Positions 1-7,640 of a DNA stretch of 64,000 bases are shown piece by piece (position 1 is the first letter of the stretch; every line of letters starts with the position of its first letter). The stretch lies in the NCBI RefSeq assembly GCF_017254835.1, contig NZ_JAFKCW010000006.1, positions 62,001-126,000 on the forward strand, given 5' to 3'. The translations under genes and the position numbers were made by a program. Source of the DNA: Algoriphagus aestuariicola. GTDB taxonomy: Bacteria > Bacteroidota > Bacteroidia > Cytophagales > Cyclobacteriaceae. The notes beneath the pieces are model-generated. The model was not told where the DNA came from and ran no database searches. It was given only the letters and a program-made list of their open reading frames with translations.

Positions 1-1688
1 AGCGCCAGGATGGTCCAAGTCGGGTTTTTGTCCGCCTGGGAGACGAAAGGCCCCGCATCCACGACAAACAGGTTGTCGCAGTCGTGGGCTTGGCAGTTGG
101 AGTTCAGCACGGAGGTTTTCGGGTTGTTCCCCATGCGGGTGGTGCCCACCTCGTGGATGATCCTTCCCGGTGCGTGCAGGCCATACTCGGACTCCGCACC
201 CGGCTTGCCGCCCAACAGGATGGCCCCCGCGTTGGTCAGGATTTCCTCGAAGGTGTCGTGCATGTGCTTGGCCTGCTTCAGTTCCTCGTCGGACCACTTG
301 TAGTGGAACCTCAGGACCGGTATGCCGTACCTGTCCACCGTGTTGGGGTCGATCTCGCAGTAGTTGGTGTACCTGGGGATGCTTTCCCCCCGGCCGGACA
401 TCCCCAAGGTGGAGCCGTAGATGCGCCTGATGTCCTTTTTCAGGCCTTCCCCGTAGCCTCCGTTGGGGCTCGGGTTGCCAAACTCGTCCTTGATGAACTT
501 GCGCATGGTGTCCATGCCGCCGCCGGCCCCGTAGCTGGGCTGGCCCATGCCGCCCCAGTATTCGATGTGGTAGCCGCGGGCAAAGTCCAGCTTCTTGTTG
601 TCCAGCCACCAGGGGGTGTACATGTGCATGCCGCCCACGCCGTCCTCGTTGTAGCGCTCGCGGTCGATCAGGTCGGGCAGGATGCCCATCCTGTCGGCCC
701 CCGTGGAGTCGTGCAGGTACCTGCCCAGGGCGTCGGAGTCGCCGCCGATCCCGTTGGGGTGGGACTTGGACTTGGAGTTCATCATGATCCTGGCCGACTC
801 GCATGCCGAGGCACCCAGCACCACCACGCGGGAACGGAGCTTGTATTCCTTCATGTCGACTTTGGAGATGAAGGATACCCCGGTGGCCTTGCCGCTGTCG
901 TCGGTGGTGACCTTTCTGACCATGGAGTGGGTGTACAGGTCCACCTTGCCCTTTTTCATCGCGGGATGGAGTAGGCAGGTGCCAGCCGAGAAGTCGGCGT
1001 AGGCCTGGCAGGCCCGGTTGCACTGCGCGCAGAAGAAGCAGACGCCGCGTTCGTTGTTGATCGGGCGGGTGAGCATGGACAGACGGCCCGGGATCATCGG
1101 CATGCCGGCCTTGTCGGCGCCCTTTTTCAGGAAGAGCTCATGGAGCCTCGGCTTGGGGGGCGGGAGGAAAAACCCGTCCGGCTCGTTGTAGATGCCCTCC
1201 TTGGAGCCGAAGACGCCGATGAGTTTGTCCACGCGGTCGTAGTAGGGCTTCAGGTCCTCGTAGCCGATGGGCCAGTCGTCGCCCATCCCGTCTATGCTCG
1301 CCCGTTTGAAGTCGTTGGGGCCAAAGCGCAGGGAGATCCTGCCCCAGTGGTTGGTCCGGCCGCCCACCATGCGGGAGCGGAACCAGTCGAACTTGGTGCC
1401 GTCCTTGCGGGTGTAGGGCTCGCCCTCGATGTCCCAGCCTCCGATGGCCTGGTCAAAGTCTCCGAAGGGGCGGATGCGGGTGCCCGCGCCTCTCCTTGGG
1501 GACTCCCAAGGTGGCCTGAGTTGGGTTCTGTCCTCGTCCTTGGCAGGGTCAAAATCCCCGCCCGCCTCCACGACCGCGACACTCAAACCGGCCTCGGAGA
1601 GGATCTTGGAGGCCATGCCCCCACCCGCTCCAGAGCCCACGATGATCACGTCATAGGAGTCTGGGGTTTCTTTTATCTGAAAGCTCAT
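1..1688 (-). CDS. GMC family oxidoreductase (3' end cut by window edge)
   Basis: FAD-dependent GMC-family alcohol/sugar oxidoreductase of the gluconate-dehydrogenase-like type. The start at 1688 gives MSFQIKETPDSYDVIIVGSG, with the Rossmann dinucleotide motif GSGAGGG at residues 18-24 and the ribose-binding VVEAGG near residue 42. A cysteine-rich stretch (GVCFFCAQC) follows mid-protein, and the C-terminal GMC signature (HEVGTTRMG, then DNLFVVDAGPF) lies shortly before the edge. About 562 codons are present, so only some ten residues are likely missing. The gene is clearly GC-richer than its neighbours, with many C/G-ending codons. In this phylum such enzymes are usually periplasmic or membrane-associated and paired with a small subunit, which is not visible here. 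The substrate cannot be read from sequence. Confidence 0.9.
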   Translation of the reverse strand, partial: MSFQIKETPDSYDVIIVGSGAGGGMASKILSEAGLSVAVVEAGGDFDPAKDEDRTQLRPPWESPRRGAGTRIRPFGDFDQAIGGWDIEGEPYTRKDGTKFDWFRSRMVGGRTNHWGRISLRFGPNDFKRASIDGMGDDWPIGYEDLKPYYDRVDKLIGVFGSKEGIYNEPDGFFLPPPKPRLHELFLKKGADKAGMPMIPGRLSMLTRPINNERGVCFFCAQCNRACQAYADFSAGTCLLHPAMKKGKVDLYTHSMVRKVTTDDSGKATGVSFISKVDMKEYKLRSRVVVLGASACESARIMMNSKSKSHPNGIGGDSDALGRYLHDSTGADRMGILPDLIDRERYNEDGVGGMHMYTPWWLDNKKLDFARGYHIEYWGGMGQPSYGAGGGMDTMRKFIKDEFGNPSPNGGYGEGLKKDIRRIYGSTLGMSGRGESIPRYTNYCEIDPNTVDRYGIPVLRFHYKWSDEELKQAKHMHDTFEEILTNAGAILLGGKPGAESEYGLHAPGRIIHEVGTTRMGNNPKTSVLNSNCQAHDCDNLFVVDAGPFVSQADKNPTWTILA

Positions 1689-1839
1689 CTTTAAAATTTT
1701 CAATGAAGTCGAAAATTTAAGCCAAAAAAAATGGCTATTGAAATGCTTACTACATCGAGTGGAGGAATTTGGGGATGTAGGGGATAGGAATGATCTAATT
1801 TAAATCCATTAAAAATAGACGGGCTTAGTTAGAGCGAGC

Positions 1840-1883
1840 AAAAAAATAGATAGGCCGGCAGAGGCATTTGCCACCAGCCTATC
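1840..1883 (-). terminator. Rho-independent terminator of the SGNH esterase
   Basis: Read on the minus strand, a 7-bp stem (GATAGGC/GCCTATC, with an inner GGCA/TGCC stem) begins a few bases past the esterase stop codon and is followed by a run of seven T. Confidence 0.7.
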
Positions 1884-1890
1884 GGCAAGC

Positions 1891-2580
1891 TTAAATAGAA
1901 GCTTCGATAAATGGCCAAACCGTTTCGAAAACGATCTGATGACCTTCCTCTGTAGGGTGGATCCCATCGGGAAGATTCAGTGCCGGATCACCCGCCACGC
2001 CCTCTAAAAGAAAAGGAATCAGTGTGACATTTTTCTCTGCAGCTACTGCGGGGTATATTTTCTGAAACTCATCAGTGTACTCCTGTCCCATGTTTGGAGG
2101 GATCTGCATGCCAGCTAGGATGATATGGGTTTGGGGATATTTCGCCCTGACTTTGTCAATGATGGCAAGCAGATTGTTTTTCGTTTCACTGAGTTGAATA
2201 CCTCTAAGCCCATCGTTTCCTCCGAGCTCCAAGACGAAGATATTAGGCTCTTCTTCCAGAAACCAATCCAAGCGGCTCAGCCCTCCGGCAGTAGTTTCCC
2301 CACTAAGTCCACCATTGATTACTCTATAGTTTTTCCCCAAGCTGTCAATTCTCTCTTGGGTCAAGCCTGCAAAAGCATCCTCCGGATCGATTCCATATCC
2401 CGCAGTCAGACTGTTGCCAAAAAACAGGATGGTTTTCTTTTTAGCATGGGTTTCGGTATTCGCAGTGGATTCGTCCGTTGTTTCATTCGATTTTTTCTCC
2501 CCTCCTGAGCAGGAGGCTAGGGTCACAGCGAATAGGGCGATAAGCGTATAGAGGATGAAACCTTTGAGAGAAAGATTCAT
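1891..2580 (-). CDS. SGNH/GDSL arylesterase (TesA-like), lipoprotein
   Basis: Secreted SGNH hydrolase, similar to TesA-type arylesterase/lysophospholipase. The N-terminus is a lipoprotein signal peptide with lipobox LASC (Cys24), followed by a low-complexity Ser/Thr/Glu linker. All four SGNH blocks are present: GNSLTAGYG with the nucleophile Ser57, GGLSGETTAGG (Gly), ELGGNDGLRG (Asn), and DGIHPTEEGH carrying the Asp/His pair. At 229 aa the length suits the family. In many bacteria this gene is divergent from a YbbA/YbbP ABC system. Such a pair lies 4.4 kb away in the expected orientation, with an iron-uptake set between them. Confidence 0.9.
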   Translation of the reverse strand: MNLSLKGFILYTLIALFAVTLASCSGGEKKSNETTDESTANTETHAKKKTILFFGNSLTAGYGIDPEDAFAGLTQERIDSLGKNYRVINGGLSGETTAGGLSRLDWFLEEEPNIFVLELGGNDGLRGIQLSETKNNLLAIIDKVRAKYPQTHIILAGMQIPPNMGQEYTDEFQKIYPAVAAEKNVTLIPFLLEGVAGDPALNLPDGIHPTEEGHQIVFETVWPFIEASI

Positions 2581-2665
2581 AGTGTACAGGATATTGAATT
2601 GTAAAACTATATACCCAAAAGGATTTTTGGGATAAAGGTTTTCGAAAAATAGGGCTTTCTGGTCT

Positions 2666-2923
2666 TTAGATTAAAAACGCCAGCGCAATAATTGCTAATA
2701 AGGCGCAAAATGCCTGAAAGTAAGGGTTTCGGAATTTTACTGCGCAAATCAACAAAAGCGTGCATAGACCGATAAGGCCCACTGCAAAAATTGAAGTAAC
2801 TTCCGCGGACTCTTTGTACATCCACTTATCAAATTCATAGATAAGGAAGAGGCCAAAGAACGACAGAAAAGCCAAGTTCAGAGGCAAAAGATAATGTTCT
2901 GTGGCTTTTCTAACTGTTTTCAT
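2666..2923 (-). CDS. Small membrane protein of the iron-uptake set
   Basis: 85-residue protein made almost entirely of three hydrophobic helices (about residues 12-31, 42-60 and 66-84), with a short basic N-terminus and charged loops. No family recognised. Its start overlaps the 3' end of the PepSY gene by 14 nt, indicating translational coupling and a role linked to that membrane protein. Small hydrophobic proteins often follow PepSY/siderophore-reductase-like genes, so a helper role in ferric-siderophore handling at the inner membrane is inferred, not shown. Confidence 0.7.
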   Translation of the reverse strand: MKTVRKATEHYLLPLNLAFLSFFGLFLIYEFDKWMYKESAEVTSIFAVGLIGLCTLLLICAVKFRNPYFQAFCALLAIIALAFLI

Positions 2924-4235
2924 GGATCAGTTTCTTGGGCTCCTTTTCTCTTTTCCAGTACTTAAAAAGATGATAGGAGATGAAGGTAAGCAGGAAAAGG
3001 TAGACTGCGGGAGTTACCACCATGGTCGCATAGGCATAGCCGATGAAGATCACTGCGGCCCCCAGTAAGACAATGAGGAATATGGTGGAAATGGAGTATA
3101 TGAAAATCGTCTTCTTGACTTCTGCTTTTTCATCAGCGGTTTTTTTCTTTCGAATCAAATAGATGAAAAATCCGGTGATCGAGAGGATTCCCGAAGTTAG
3201 GCCAAGTAGGGCATAGGCGATTTTCAGGAAGATCCCCCCAAATCTCCCAAAGTGTAAGCCCTCTTGCAGGTAATAGAATTTGTCGAGGAATGCTTGTTCT
3301 CGGATGTCGTAGCTATTGAGGATTTCCAGGCTAGTCTTGTCCAGTACGACTTTGGAGATGTGGGGCTCGAAAGGAAGTCGTCCCGCATCGCCTTTTATCT
3401 CAAGTGTATTGGTTCCGTCTTTGGAAGGGATCACCTGGGTAGGAATAAATCCGGGTATTTCGCTCTTGGCGATCGTTAGCGCCTGCCAATAGTCATAGGG
3501 TTGCAAAACATCATCTTTGGGATCGAGGATTTTATCCGCTCTTTTATAGGCATTGGGAGCCTTGATGTCCAGCCATTTGATCAGCACAGGCTGAAGTCCA
3601 AGCCAGGCTCCTGTAGCTCCGATCATTAGATTGAATGCCAAAGCAGATACCCCCACCATTTTGTGCCAGTCGGCCATGAGGATGCGGAGGTTCTTTTTTC
3701 TGATAGCCCCGAAAACCTGATTCTTCATGAACTGCCCATAAATCAGCAAGCCTGTCACGCAGAGCATCACGAGTCCGATTCCAGCCAATCCAACCAGCTG
3801 TCGACCCCACCAAGCATCCATCAAGCGCACATGCACTTGGCGGAGATAGTTGCTGAGGCTGTTGAGGTGATCCTTGGTGCCTAGGATTTCGCCGGTGTAG
3901 GGGTTGACAAAGACCTGATATCGTTCAGAATCATAGGGTGCCTGCTCCTTATAAATGTCTATGATGAGTGGATGGAGGTCCGAGGATGGTGGCTGGACAC
4001 CTAGAATCTGGAATTCCGGATATTGGCTTTGCACGGTGGAAACAATCCCGCTGACAGGCTGAAGGTTTTTAAGAGAATTTTGCAGCAGGAAATCCCTTTC
4101 CAAGAATGAATCGATCTCAGGTATAAAAACCGCCACAGCGCCAGTCAAACTGAGCGCTGCTATGACGATCCCCACATAGAGGCCGACCCATTGATGGATT
4201 TTCCAGAGTATGTTTTTGGATTTTTGTGCTGCCAC
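2910..4235 (-). CDS. PepSY-associated TM helix protein (siderophore reductase-like)
   Basis: 441-aa inner-membrane protein of the PepSY_TM (PiuB/iron-regulated membrane protein) family. It starts MAAQKSKNILWKIHQWVGLY, the usual W-K-H-x-W-x-G opening where the first helix begins. Further membrane segments lie near residues 145-165, 190-215, 335-360, 375-400 and 405-425, with the PepSY domains in the large periplasmic loops. Members reduce or process ferric siderophores in the periplasm. The gene sits 9 nt after the TonB receptor on the same strand, which strongly supports an iron-siderophore role. Confidence 0.88.
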   Translation of the reverse strand: MAAQKSKNILWKIHQWVGLYVGIVIAALSLTGAVAVFIPEIDSFLERDFLLQNSLKNLQPVSGIVSTVQSQYPEFQILGVQPPSSDLHPLIIDIYKEQAPYDSERYQVFVNPYTGEILGTKDHLNSLSNYLRQVHVRLMDAWWGRQLVGLAGIGLVMLCVTGLLIYGQFMKNQVFGAIRKKNLRILMADWHKMVGVSALAFNLMIGATGAWLGLQPVLIKWLDIKAPNAYKRADKILDPKDDVLQPYDYWQALTIAKSEIPGFIPTQVIPSKDGTNTLEIKGDAGRLPFEPHISKVVLDKTSLEILNSYDIREQAFLDKFYYLQEGLHFGRFGGIFLKIAYALLGLTSGILSITGFFIYLIRKKKTADEKAEVKKTIFIYSISTIFLIVLLGAAVIFIGYAYATMVVTPAVYLFLLTFISYHLFKYWKREKEPKKLIHENS

Positions 4236-4244
4236 TTTGCCGTT

Positions 4245-6689
4245 TTAGAAGGAGAAGGTGATGGTTCCCAGCAGTTTTCTCGGCGCGCCAGGGAATAGCC
4301 TCAAGTAATCGTATCCGCCTACCCAATGGGTCTTGTCCGTCAGGTTGTTGACATTCAGCTGAAGGCGAACGTTCCCGGCGGTGTAGTAGAGCGCGGCGTT
4401 CATCAGGGTGTAGCCCGGGATGGTTTGGGTGGCGCTGAGGGAAAGGTTACGCTCGGTCACGAAGTTGGTGCCAAAACCTATGCCTAAGCCGGACAATGCG
4501 CCCTGGTCAAACTCGTACTTGGTCCAAAGGTTCCCTTGGTGTTTTGGCGCATTGGGCTTTTGCTTGTCAAGATCACTCTCGTTGGGGCTTTCGGTGATTT
4601 CGGCGACGTTGTAAGCATAGGAAGCCATCACGCTCCAGTTCATCAAGATCCGGCCTGTCAGATCCACTTCCACGCCTTTGGCTTCTTCCTCTCCGATTTG
4701 CTCCAAAAGATCGGTTTCTCCAGCTACCGGATAAAGCGTGTTTTTCTGTTTGATTTGGTAGACTCCGGTGGTCAGTTCCAGTCTTTTGTTAAACCAGTCC
4801 GACTTCATCCCAAACTCCACCATGGAGCTTTCCAGGGGATCAAAAGGCCCGCCAGCATTGGGGTTTGCGATCACGGAAGCAGTTTGGGGATTGTAGCCTT
4901 CCACATAGGTGCCGTAGATGTTGACGTGTTCATTGGCTTTGTACACTAGTCCCAGTCGAGGAAGTAGGGCGGTTTGATTGACCTTTTGCTCTCCTTCTTT
5001 CTTGTAGTTTTCAAAGTCGGAGTAGATCTCGTAGCGAACGCCGACCATCGCTTCGAGCTTGCCAAAGGTGATTTGGTCCTGAGCGTAAAAGCCATTTAGG
5101 TAATAGAGCGTAGGATCATAGCCAACTTTTGCATAGAAATACTTGCTCATGTCCTGCATGGCTTGCGAAGGAATGGGGTTTTCCAAGTCGAAATGCGGTA
5201 CGTTGGGCACCGGGTTTCCGGCGGCGTCCAGCAAATAGTTTTGTGGTTTGGTAGGATCAAACCGGGCGATGGAGCCGGTATTTGAGGCATTTCTGTAGCC
5301 GCTTGCGGTCAGCTGAGAACCTCCAGCCGCCAAGGTTTCGCGGGCATAGTCATAGCCTATTACCAATTTGTGGGAAAGGGTTCCTGTCCTCGTGTTGATG
5401 TTGAAGTAAGAAGACAAGTTGTCCACAAAACGCTGCCTCTTGCGGATAAAAACCTGACGTCCCACTTGTGTACCGATGGTGTTTCCCTCACCGTCCACGG
5501 CATAGCTGTTGGATGAGCGGTGCTCTTGCAGGTCTTCGCTATAACCTGTTTTCATGTAGGATGCGTTCAGGCTGATGGACTTGTTCAACTGATGATTCAA
5601 AGAGGTGGTGATGGTGTAAGTCTGCTCCTTCAAATAGTCATTGGCCGTGTTTAAGGACCTGGAAATCGGGGTGGAGTAGAGGTCATTTTCAAAAGTCGAC
5701 TGTCCGCGGTCAAGCCGGCTGCTGGAGTTGTTGAACACCAAGTCGAGGTTTACGCGGGTCTTTTCTGAAGCCACAAACGAAAGGGATGGGGCCACGACGA
5801 TGTTCTTGTCAAACTGCAGGTCCCTGAAGTTTTGGGCATCTTCGTAGCCAATATTCAGACGATAGAGCAAAGTCTTGGATTCATTGGCTGGTCCTGTGAA
5901 ATCCGCCAACCCTCTGAAATTATTGAAGCTTCCCAAGGAAAAATTTAAGGTGTTGCGATTCACGTCCAGCGGCTTTTTGGTCACTCGGTTGACTACACCA
6001 CCTGGGCTGGCATTTCCGAAAAGGGCAGATGATGGGCCTTTTAGCACTTCCACCCGCTCGAGGTAGTTGATCAATGGCTGTTTCCAAAAACCAGAAGTGG
6101 AACGCATGCCATTCACCAATTGGGTATTGCTTCCTCCATTGATGCGGAAGCCACGGATGGTAATGTCGTCGTAGAAGGTGAATTGGCTCACGCCGGAGAA
6201 GTTTTTCACAGTTTCGCCGACTCTCATCAAACCTTGGTCTAGGATCAATTCTTTGGTGGCATAGGAGACGGACTGGGGCAGGTCCTTGATGTTTGTCTGG
6301 GTCTTGCTGCCGATAAAAGTGGCCGTGTTTTTATACCCTTCTTCTTTTCTGCCGAGAATTTCCACTTCCTGTAGGCCTGAAACGGCTTCTTGCAATTGGA
6401 AATTTCTAGTATGCGAAGCTTTAGTGATTGAGATTTTTTCTGTTATCGTTTCAAAACCAATGAATGACAGCTTCAGGTTATAGTCGCCTGTCTTATCGAA
6501 AACCAAGCTATACTTTCCATCGATATCAGTCACCGTACCAAAGGATGTACCGCTAACCTGGATGCTGGCTCCGATCAGAGGTTGGCCTCCGACATCGGAG
6601 ATCGAACCCTTGAGCTCGTGCTTGGATTGGCCAAAAGCCGCAAGGGCCAGGGAGAAGAATAGGGTATAAAAGGTAAAAATTCCCTTCAT
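4245..6689 (-). CDS. TonB-dependent siderophore receptor
   Basis: 814-aa outer-membrane receptor for a ferric siderophore (FhuA/FoxA-type). A Sec signal peptide (cleavage after AFG near residue 20) is followed by a CarboxypepD_reg-like domain (about residues 25-105, GSISDVGGQPLIGASI), typical of Bacteroidota. The plug contains TNIKDLPQSVSYATKELI and LERVEVLKGPSSALFGNASP. A 22-strand barrel follows and ends in the terminal aromatic TITFSF. First gene of a three-gene unit with the PepSY protein and a small membrane protein. The siderophore cannot be named from sequence. Confidence 0.93.
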   Translation of the reverse strand: MKGIFTFYTLFFSLALAAFGQSKHELKGSISDVGGQPLIGASIQVSGTSFGTVTDIDGKYSLVFDKTGDYNLKLSFIGFETITEKISITKASHTRNFQLQEAVSGLQEVEILGRKEEGYKNTATFIGSKTQTNIKDLPQSVSYATKELILDQGLMRVGETVKNFSGVSQFTFYDDITIRGFRINGGSNTQLVNGMRSTSGFWKQPLINYLERVEVLKGPSSALFGNASPGGVVNRVTKKPLDVNRNTLNFSLGSFNNFRGLADFTGPANESKTLLYRLNIGYEDAQNFRDLQFDKNIVVAPSLSFVASEKTRVNLDLVFNNSSSRLDRGQSTFENDLYSTPISRSLNTANDYLKEQTYTITTSLNHQLNKSISLNASYMKTGYSEDLQEHRSSNSYAVDGEGNTIGTQVGRQVFIRKRQRFVDNLSSYFNINTRTGTLSHKLVIGYDYARETLAAGGSQLTASGYRNASNTGSIARFDPTKPQNYLLDAAGNPVPNVPHFDLENPIPSQAMQDMSKYFYAKVGYDPTLYYLNGFYAQDQITFGKLEAMVGVRYEIYSDFENYKKEGEQKVNQTALLPRLGLVYKANEHVNIYGTYVEGYNPQTASVIANPNAGGPFDPLESSMVEFGMKSDWFNKRLELTTGVYQIKQKNTLYPVAGETDLLEQIGEEEAKGVEVDLTGRILMNWSVMASYAYNVAEITESPNESDLDKQKPNAPKHQGNLWTKYEFDQGALSGLGIGFGTNFVTERNLSLSATQTIPGYTLMNAALYYTAGNVRLQLNVNNLTDKTHWVGGYDYLRLFPGAPRKLLGTITFSF

Positions 6690-6691
6690 GT

Positions 6692-6763
6692 TTATTTAGA
6701 TTGATTATAGACGGTGCAAAAGTAGGGGCTGGCTTCAAAAATCCACAAGATTATTTAGATTTG
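6692..6763. promoter_or_regulatory. Direct repeat TTATTTAGATT flanking the receptor promoter (possible iron-regulator site)
   Basis: An exact 11-bp direct repeat TTATTTAGATT lies at 6692-6702 and 6751-6761, on either side of the predicted -7 box. The second copy continues into an AT-rich imperfect palindrome (ATTTA...TAAAT). The AT-rich character and position suit a Fur-type operator, but this is inference. Confidence 0.35.
6717..6724 (-). promoter_or_regulatory. Promoter -7 box for the TonB receptor operon
   Basis: On the minus strand TACTTTTG matches the Bacteroidota TAnnTTTG box, 28 bases upstream of the receptor start codon. A TTG (plus-strand CAA at 6746-6748) lies 21 nt further upstream at the -33 position. 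Confidence 0.5.
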
Positions 6764-6962
6764 TTTTAAATAAATTTAACAAACCCGGTTCTGGACTATT
6801 GGGAGAGGTGGGCTATCGAAGTCCAAACGCCTGTTATATAAGGGTTTTTCCATTTGAATCAGGTGAGATTGCTGGTTTGTGGCTCGATCACTATATTCCC
6901 TCAACCATTGCGAAGGTTTATCGTTAAGCCTTTGTCCAACCCCACAGACTCCTTTACCCCGT

Positions 6963-7640
6963 ATGACAATTTTATCAGTAGCAAACCTGAGCAAGGTTTA
7001 CCAAAGTGGCAGTCGAAAGTTGACTGTCCTGGATGAAGTGACTTTTTCGATCCAATCAGGCGAGATCATCTCTATAGTCGGCCCCTCAGGCAGTGGCAAG
7101 ACCACCCTGCTAGGTCTCTGCGCTGGGCTCGATTCCGGGTCCACCGGCAGCGTTGTGCTGAACGGAAAAGCGCTCGAAAAGCTGAATGAAGACCAGCGAG
7201 CCGCGGTGAGAAATCACGACGTAGGGTTCATTTTTCAAAACTTCCAGTTGCTGCCGACGCTGACCGCACTCGAAAATGTGATGGTGCCGCTTGAGCTGAA
7301 AAAGCGCAAGGATGCCCGTGCCAAGGCTATGGACCTTCTTGAAAAGGTTGGGCTAAAGGACCGTGCAACGCACTATCCTACACAGCTTTCGGGGGGAGAG
7401 CAGCAGCGGGTATCTATCGCCCGGGCCTTTGCCAACGAGCCCAAGATACTTTTTGCGGATGAGCCGACGGGCAATCTGGATACTGAAACCGGGGAAATGA
7501 TCGAAAAATTGATTTTTGACCTCAACAGGGAAAGAGGAACTACACTGGTGCTCGTCACGCACGATTTGGATTTAGCGGCGAAAACCCAGCGTATCATCCA
7601 TATCAAAGGAGGTAAAATACAGGAGGACGCACATGCCTGA
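6963..7640 (+). CDS. ABC transporter ATP-binding protein (YbbA/LolD type)
   Basis: 225-aa ATPase of the MacB/LolD/YbbA family that powers an FtsX-type permease. The ATG at 6963 (MTILSVANLSKVYQSG) is preferred over the upstream ATG at 6879 because it fits the family N-terminus. Motifs in order: Walker A GPSGSGKTT, Q-loop FIFQNFQLLPTLTALENV, signature LSGGEQQRVSIARA, Walker B ILFADEPTGNLD, and switch His in LVLVTHD. It overlaps the permease gene by 8 nt. This class does not import small solutes; it acts on lipoproteins, lipids or envelope processes. Confidence 0.93.
   Translation: MTILSVANLSKVYQSGSRKLTVLDEVTFSIQSGEIISIVGPSGSGKTTLLGLCAGLDSGSTGSVVLNGKALEKLNEDQRAAVRNHDVGFIFQNFQLLPTLTALENVMVPLELKKRKDARAKAMDLLEKVGLKDRATHYPTQLSGGEQQRVSIARAFANEPKILFADEPTGNLDTETGEMIEKLIFDLNRERGTTLVLVTHDLDLAAKTQRIIHIKGGKIQEDAHA

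Noticed and set aside
84-974. 296-aa plus-strand reading frame rich in Val/Ala/Gly
   Set aside because: Antisense shadow of the GC-rich GMC oxidoreductase gene; composition is not protein-like and the minus strand carries clear family motifs.
1670-1690. Apparent frameshift at the GMC start codon
   Set aside because: On careful base counting the ATG at 1688 is in frame with the Rossmann motif; the impression came from miscounting an A-run.
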